Source of the DNA: Bimuria novae-zelandiae CBS 107.79
Taxonomy: Eukaryota; Ascomycota; Dothideomycetes; Pleosporales; Didymosphaeriaceae
Assembly (NCBI GenBank): GCA_010015655.1
Contig: ML976793.1
Span: forward strand, 58,237 to 122,236
Length of the DNA: 64,000 bases
Direction of reading: 5' to 3'
Below, in pieces: positions 58,435 through 64,000 of the stretch. Made by a program: the position numbers and the translations under genes. The first letter of the stretch is position 1. Every line of letters starts with the position of its first letter. The notes under the pieces were generated by a model, which saw nothing but the letters and a program-made list of their open reading frames with translations, was not told the DNA's origin and ran no database searches.

Positions 58435-60790
58435 ATGTCGAACCCGCCCGCGATTGCGACCTCGTCCAAGGCTCAAGCGCCTTCCGGTCAGCTTTCACCA
58501 GCTCAGACACAGCCGGGCTCAACTGCGACCAGCGACAGCTACGGCCAGCGTCGGAGCGGGAGCAGCTTCGGAGCAGCCGCCCGGCCGTCGCCCACGCCCC
58601 GCGGCAGCCAACAGGGTCGCAAGCAGCACAAAGCTTCGAAGCGCTTCGCAAGGGTCGACGACGATGCCCTTACCGAGTCGGTGAGTGCTGAGTCGCCCTA
58701 ATGTAACCTGCGAGGTCAGACTAACCTTCGCCAGCTCAACATGCGCCCGTTCAACAGCCGGAAGGGTCAGACCAACATCACCCACCTCATGAACTTTAGC
58801 CTGCCGCCGCGCCCGCAGAACAACCATCATTCGCACGGCCACGGCAGGAGCTACCGGAGGAACCCGACGTGGGGTCTGGGGTCGGGCTATCACGCCACTG
58901 ACAAGGCAAGGTCAGTCGCTCTTTCCTCGACAATCCTTCGTGTTACCCGAAGATTCAGTCTACGGACCAGAGCGACAGTCACTAACGGCATCCAGGTATG
59001 TTCATGCCAACTATCGCTTCATTGTCGATCCGCGCGGCGACTACCGCGCCCAGAGCGTCGACGCCGATATCCACCTGGACTGGAACAACGTCCTGCAGAT
59101 ATTGGCGTCCTCGCAGTCGCAGGATGCTTCTTGTCCCATTTGCCTCGGGACTCCGGTAGCCCCGAGGATGGCAAAATGCGGACACATCTTCTGCTTGCCG
59201 TGCTTGATTCGCTACATGCAGTCAGAAGACGAGGGCAAGCATACGCAGGAGAAGAAGGCTCGCTCGAAGAAATGTCCGCTTTGTTGGGACAGCATCTACA
59301 TCTCCGAAACGAGGCCCGTGCGATGGTACATGGGCCAGGAGGGTGAACCTCCGCGCGAAGGTGGTGATGTTGTCTTGCGGTTAGTCATGAGGTCAGCAGG
59401 CAGCACGCTGGCCATGCCCCGGGATGGTGCGGATGCACTGGGCAAAGAGGAGGATATCCCTTGGTTTCATGCCGCTGAAGTCATGGATTACGCCCGCGTG
59501 ATAAGGGGTGGGGAAGACTACATGCTCGAGCAATTCGACATCGAGGTCTCCCAACTTCAACAGCAGGAGAAGGAGGACGAGCTCATGTTCGGTGAAGACA
59601 ACATCGAATGGATGAGGAAGGCAATACGTTCGATACAAGAATCAAAGGAAAAGGTCAAGGGTGTGGGAAACCCGCCCGTGCAAGCCAAGCCAGCCGAACC
59701 GAAACCGAAGAAAGCACCGATTGTCTTCCACGACATCGACGAAGAAATGCCGAACATGTATTCAGTCCAGAACGCCGCCAAATCCGGACAAAGTTTACCG
59801 CCGCAAATGTATGCTTCTGCACCAGAAGCAAATCCGGACGGTCAACCAACCAATGGCACCGAGGCAAGTGCGTCAAGAAAGCTGTCCATGTCATCACATT
59901 CGTCTCGTACAAGCCATGGCATTGGTTCAACTCTTGCCGAAATCCGTAATCGTCAACAGCACGACAATCAACACACGCCATCCGAATACTTCTTCTATCA
60001 AGCGCTCCTACATTATTATCTCTCTCCACTAGACATCCGCATCTTGAAGGCTGCTTTTGGCAACTTTGCATCGTTCCCGTCTACCATTTTACCCCGCGTC
60101 GAGCGTGTCTCCACCGGCCACGTTGTGGACGATGACCTGCGGAAACGCACCAAGTATCTCGCCCACCTCCCGTACGGCTGCGAGGTCAGTTTCTTGGAGT
60201 GTGATTGGACCGACACTGTCGCGCCCGAGGTTCTTGAAAAGTTCGGGCCTGAGATCGAGAAGCGAAGAAAGAAGAACCAGGACAAGGAGACAAGGGAGGA
60301 GAAGGCGCGACTGAGGGCGGAAAAGGCTGAATACGCGGAGTTCGCAGCAGCTCGGCGGAAGCGGAATAGCATCTCTGAGCAGTTCTCAGCAGATGACTTC
60401 CAGCCGCTGGCCTCGGAAAGCGTGGCTGTGCCGGCCGCAGTGGAGGACGAGGCTGGGGGCGCTTCAACGTCGCCTCCTTGGCCCTCAAGACGCGGGCAGG
60501 GATTCGCGTCGCTGGCGTCCCCATCGACCAGCCCATCTGCGAGCCGTACCGTTTGGGGTACCGCTGCTGTGGGGCCGACGTCACCGGTTATGGCGCCGCT
60601 GGAGCACGACGTGCACGACGATGGGTGGCTGCAGGGCTGGGAGAAGGATTTGTTGCATGAGGACGCGCTGGTGGCGCAAGCTCAGATTATGAGTCTGGAG
60701 GAGAGCGAGCCGAAGAAGCAGGCTGGAGGGAAGAAGAAGAAGGCGAAGAAGATTACCCTGATGAGTACGAATGCCCGGAGAGGTGCATGA
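58435..60790 (+). CDS. MAG2: RING-finger E3 ubiquitin ligase, RNF10/MAG2-like
   Basis: Three exons, 58435-58680, 58735-58910 and 58996-60790, introns of 54 and 85 bp, all GT-AG and in frame; 738 residues. Residues 70-110 carry HKASKRFARVDDDALTES and LNMRPFNSRKGQTNITHLMN, with NYRFIVDPRGDY just before the RING. The RING is at residues 187-237: CPICLGTPVAPRMAKCGHIF, CLPCLIRYM, then after a Lys-rich insert KKCPLCWDSIY. A C-terminal Lys-rich tail (KKKKAKKITL) ends the protein. RNF10 and yeast Mag2 attach single ubiquitins to 40S proteins uS3/uS5 during ribosome quality control. The name rests on the pre-RING and RING wording and the length; no search was possible. Confidence 0.85.
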
Positions 60791-61022
60791 CCGACAGGTA
60801 TGCGGAGCTGTTTTGGGCAGCGCTGTAGCATGGCGAACACGCATACAATTGCATTCATGGTACATTCCATTCATATGGCACCTGCATACTCTGATCCACA
60901 CGGTTTGATGCACCTCACCATGTCCCATTGTCCTGATCCTTCCCAGGTCGTCTATATTCGATGTCGTCCTAAACCACCACATGCATTTCCCATCTCACCC
61001 TGGACCTTAGCCACGGCCCCAT
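60791..61022. other. Convergent 3' region between RNF10-like and hydrolase genes
   Basis: 232 bp holding both 3' ends. No gene seen. Confidence 0.5.
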
Positions 61023-62205
61023 TCAGCACACATCCTCAACCTCGACCTCACCCCCGCTCCTCGGCCCCAAATCCGACCTCAACGTGCGCCCAAACACCTC
61101 TTTGAGCATCTCAAAGCACACGCCGCTCAGCGCGGCGTCGTACCTTCCCTTGCTCAGCTCGTCTCTGATAAAAGCGTGCTGCGCCCACGCGTGCTCGTAG
61201 AAGCTGAATGTTACCCCCGCTTCGTGGAGGGTCTGGCGGATGAGGTCGCGGCCGGCGGGGGGCACGTGGTTATCCAGCTTTCCGAAGATCATAACCAGCT
61301 CGCCTTTGATATCTTTCGCCCGCGCGAGCGAGTCGTCTGATTTGTTAAGACCGAGAGAGTGGGAGTGGATGTCGGTGGCGAAGTAGCATACTGCGGCGGC
61401 GACGCGGGGGTCGAGGGCGCAGCGGTACTGTTATCCCTCAGTCGTTAGTTTCAACCAACCCAGGACATAGAAGTAAATAGTAGGGCATGAGGGAGTGGGT
61501 AGAGAGGGAAGGGCTTACGGCGAGGTGGCCACCCAAACACATCCCCGTAGCGCCGATGCGGCCGGTGCATGTTTCCAGTCCTTTTAGCAGATCTACCGAG
61601 AGGGTGGCGTCTTCGTCGTAAGCGGAGAGTTTTTTGGTTATCTTCCACTCGTTTCCGGCGTCGGTGCCGGGGTCGTCATAGGCGAGGGGTTCGGGGCCCG
61701 TGAATTCGTGGTAGGAGGATGGCGCGGCGACGATGTAGCCTTGGGAGGCGATTTGGCGGGCGAAGCGGGCGACGGGGCCGGTTACTGGGGGGGTTAGATG
61801 GAGTTTTGGATGGAGAGTGTGGGGTTGTGGTTTTGGCGGCGTCGTTCAAAAGTGTAGATTGTAGATAGTAGGATGTTTTTCGAATATGAAGATCATGTGG
61901 GACTGCATGGATATGTAGCTCTCAATTGAGTGCGAATGCGAGCGCGTAATTGAATGAGCGCTGGTAAAAAGTATTGACCGTGAGATTGGGGATTCGAGGA
62001 AGGCGGATTCACCTTGATAGATCTCACTAAACACCACAACGCCCGGAAACTTGGCCTTGGGATAATTCGGAATCGTAGGGTGGAAGATGAAGATCCCTAT
62101 CTATTGCATTAGCACCTTCAACTCCCTCCTAGTCATAATTTGTTAATTACTCATATTGCCGCCCGCCTGGGTCGGCACATCTTTGTGGGACTCCTGGATG
62201 AGCAT
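61023..62205 (-). CDS. Dienelactone hydrolase family protein
   Basis: Four exons, 62151-62205, 62013-62096, 61519-61784 and 61023-61427, giving 269 residues. Introns are 54, 228 and 91 bp, all GT-AG and in frame. N-terminus MLIQESHKDVPTQAGG continues into FIFHPTIPNYPKAKFPGVVV. The nucleophile elbow is GATGMCLGGHLA (Cys129), the acid IFGKLDNHVPP (Asp187) and the histidine AQHAFIRDE (His219), the Cys-Asp-His triad of carboxymethylenebutenolidases; length also fits. The family hydrolyses cyclic ester or lactone bonds, usually in the cytosol. The true substrate in fungi is often unknown. No signal peptide. The 228-bp second intron is the longest in the window. It is convergent with the RNF10-like gene. 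Confidence 0.85.
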
Positions 62206-62354
62206 GACGCTTGTGGGATGTTGGTTTGGTGTTTCAGTTTCGGATTGAGGCGCGGAACGCGTGGGATGCCTGTAGTGCGGGGTGGAGGGGTAGTGTGGTG
62301 GATGCTCCGGATTGGCGATGGCCGAGGAGATTAGGAGCGGTGGGCTCGGCTATA
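62206..62354. other. Hydrolase upstream region
   Basis: 150 bp between the hydrolase ATG and the next pogo element, whose insertion therefore sits close to or within its promoter. Confidence 0.5.
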
Positions 62355-62742
62355 CCCTGCCGAGACAGTCAGTGCGCCGCGACACTAACGCGCCACCCCA
62401 ACACCAGCACCGCAGCCAGCAACATGAGGCTGTAGAGTTTTACATAAAAGCTTTTATCGCGAAATTTTCTAGAGTTAAGATTTTATAGAGCTATAGAAGA
62501 TTACTAGCTAGTTAAATTATAGATATCTGCTTAGTGTTCTAATTATTCGGCCACTGCGTGATGCTAGCACTAATAGCGTAAATATTACTATATTAACGCG
62601 TATAGATGCCGGCGTAGGCTTCTTCCTCTTTATAATTATATAAGTAGCTTTTAAAGCATTCTAGCTTCCCTTTTTAGTAATTTTAAGACGTTTTTAAAGT
62701 TATTATTAAGCCTTACGAGCCTATTAATAGAGGCGTTACTTA
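62355..62742 (-). mobile_element. Pogo-C2: left part of a Pogo-C copy, interrupted by Pogo-D
   Basis: Begins CCCTGCCGAGACAGTCAGTG after TA (62353-62354). From there to about 62740 it is nearly identical to 40194-40570 of Pogo-C, with fewer RIP changes at the outer end. It stops where Pogo-D has inserted; the remainder lies beyond the window. Confidence 0.8.
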
Positions 62743-62894
62743 ACGTATCCGTGCGCGTAACAATCGGATTCGCGTAACAATTGCCAAACACTAGAATAGC
62801 TCTATTAGCAATAAGGCAATAGAGCCACCCACAGTTAGTATTATTATAAGATTTTCTAGTTAATTACTATATAGATCCTTGCGATTGATTTTCA

Positions 62895-63906
62895 CTATTT
62901 ATATCTATCAGGAAGCTTGACGTCGCGGCCGCTGCGTGTAGATTTGGTTGGGGCAGTAGATGCGCCCTCTGAGGCCTCCCCAACATCTGTAGCATTAACA
63001 CCACGTTTCTGACGCTTTCTGCTCTGTAGAGATGACTGAGAGGCCTTTCTCTTACCCTTTTGGGATAGTTGCAGAGCTTTTTTAGCGTCGTGGGCAGACT
63101 TCTGGGCAGCGCGCTGAGCAGCCTTTTTAACCCTCTCCTCCTTCTTCGCCTTCTTAGGTGCCTCTCGCGCAGCACGCTTTTCCTGCTATATTTTCTCCTT
63201 ATATAGCTTAGCTGCCTTCTTTAGCTCTGCTGTCTCCGCTTTTTAAAGCTACTATTACTTATCCTCTTGCTCCTTAATTAATTAACGAATATATGCCTCC
63301 CTTACTTTCCTTAGTAACTATAAAATAGCCCTACCATAATACTCCTAGCGCTGTTAAAGGTTAAGAGCTTTACCCTTCTTTTTATACTTCTTCTTAATAG
63401 ATAGCGCCTGCCTAAGCCCATCGTTGTCATGCTTAAGCAGCTCATTTTGGACAGATAGATAGTAGAGCGATTAACGAAGCTTCTTTGTATCTTAACTACC
63501 CTGTTCCTTCACTGCTAATCGTAAAAGCCTATCCACCTTTCTCTAATCATGATCGCTAAGCCCTAATAAAGAGCTATTGCCTGATTCTTGATCCTGCGTG
63601 AACCTATTAAGGATAGGATTAGGATTAGGTGGTGATACGCCTGTGGCTCTAAAAGAGCTGAGGATAGTTAATTTCTTAAAGGAGGCCTTCCACGCATTCT
63701 AGAATAGGGGGAAGAAGTTGTCTTTAGTGATAGAAGCTAGGCCCTGGCTTCTATAAAGGTATCGTGATAGCTCTGCTGAGTACGCTGTTAATAGAGGCTT
63801 AAACATCGCAACATTAAGTAGCTAAAGCGTATAAGTTAAGTAAGGAGGTAGGATAGCAAGCAGGATCCTATGCTTATTATAATAGTTAATAAAGTCTATA
63901 GTAATA
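62895..63906 (-). pseudogene. Pogo-D transposase, C-terminal part
   Basis: Stop codon at 62895-62897. Reading away from it, KGKRKASQSSLQSRKRQKRG and other basic stretches are intact, but a TAG replaces CAG near 63190 and more stops follow, so the gene is inactive. The homologous, far more RIP-damaged copy is Pogo-D2 at 15700-16998. Confidence 0.7.
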
Positions 63907-64000
63907 TGTTAGAGTGGAATACGGTATCACATGATATCACCAACCTGATGTAGACTAGTTGCTGATCACGATTCTGCTACTTAAGCAGTTCCACTGTTCA
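63907..64000. repeat. Possible LTR start inserted in Pogo-D
   Basis: At 63907 the match to Pogo-D2 stops being clear and TGTTAGAGTGGAATACGG begins, a balanced, non-RIP sequence opening with TG as LTRs do. The other end lies outside the window, so no duplication can be checked. Confidence 0.35.

Larger units (their letters stand above)
62743..64000 (-). mobile_element. Pogo-D: pogo-like element, truncated by window end
   Basis: Starts ACGTATCCGTGCGCGTAAC after TA (62741-62742). The minus strand encodes the C-terminal half of a transposase with only a few RIP-type stops; the last 90 residues are open (63175 to 62895): Lys/Arg-rich coiled region AQRAAQKSAHDAKKALQL, then STRSGRDVKLPDRYK and the stop. 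The basic TRSGR-IKLP ending is standard for fungal pogo/Fot1 transposases. It is the least mutated pogo copy in the window. Confidence 0.8.

Noticed and set aside
1..64000. tRNA, rRNA or other structured RNA genes
   Set aside because: No cloverleaf, A/B box pair or rRNA core motif was recognised by eye; a covariance-model scan would be decisive.

Overview
The window looks like a chromosome piece from a filamentous ascomycete (Pezizomycotina; a Dothideomycete-like fungus is plausible, but the species cannot be told from this sequence). The support is: protein genes with 45-90 bp GT-AG introns; typical fungal families (Zn2Cys6 regulator, GH92 mannosidase, MCT-like MFS transporter, dienelactone hydrolase, UBP3-type deubiquitinase, RNF10/MAG2-type RING protein, an Argonaute relic); and large transposon blocks in which CpA/TpG is strongly depleted and TpA enriched, the mark of repeat-induced point mutation (RIP).

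Layout. 1-5150: RIP-decayed Ty1/Copia element on the minus strand, cut by the window start. 5881-15000: gene-like island with a nearly intact 3.9-kb MULE-like DNA transposon (6425-10328, 9-bp target duplication), an MFS transporter directly downstream, an Argonaute pseudogene and a 60-residue ORF. 15305-26990: nested RIP-decayed pogo/Fot1-like elements with two solo LTRs. 26991-32761: gene island with a Ser/Thr/Pro-rich single-pass membrane protein and a secreted GH92 alpha-mannosidase. 32764-51555: three abutting pogo-like elements, two of them inverted copies of one family, one interrupted by a Copia element and one by a chromodomain Gypsy element. 51913-62205: the main gene block (Zn2Cys6 factor, UBP3/USP10-like protease, RNF10/MAG2-like ligase, dienelactone hydrolase). 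62355-64000: another nested pogo pair, cut by the window end.

Most interesting signal. The MULE-like transposase gene has 14 exons. Nearly every one of its 13 introns, and the 5' leader, carries three near-palindromic 8-mers (consensus AACRYGTT) at exactly 11-bp spacing; in the introns the last 8-mer abuts the 3' splice site and usually supplies the CTAAC/CTGAAC branch site. A 22-bp tandem array at the 3' end of the element can be read as a dimer of the same 11-bp unit. Splice consensus alone does not explain this.

How the genes relate. The UBP3/USP10-like deubiquitinase and the RNF10/MAG2-like RING ligase are divergently transcribed from one about 950-bp region; their homologues remove and add ubiquitin on the same 40S ribosomal proteins. 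Most other genes look independent. All coordinates of spliced genes were inferred by eye from reading frames and splice consensus, with no homology search.
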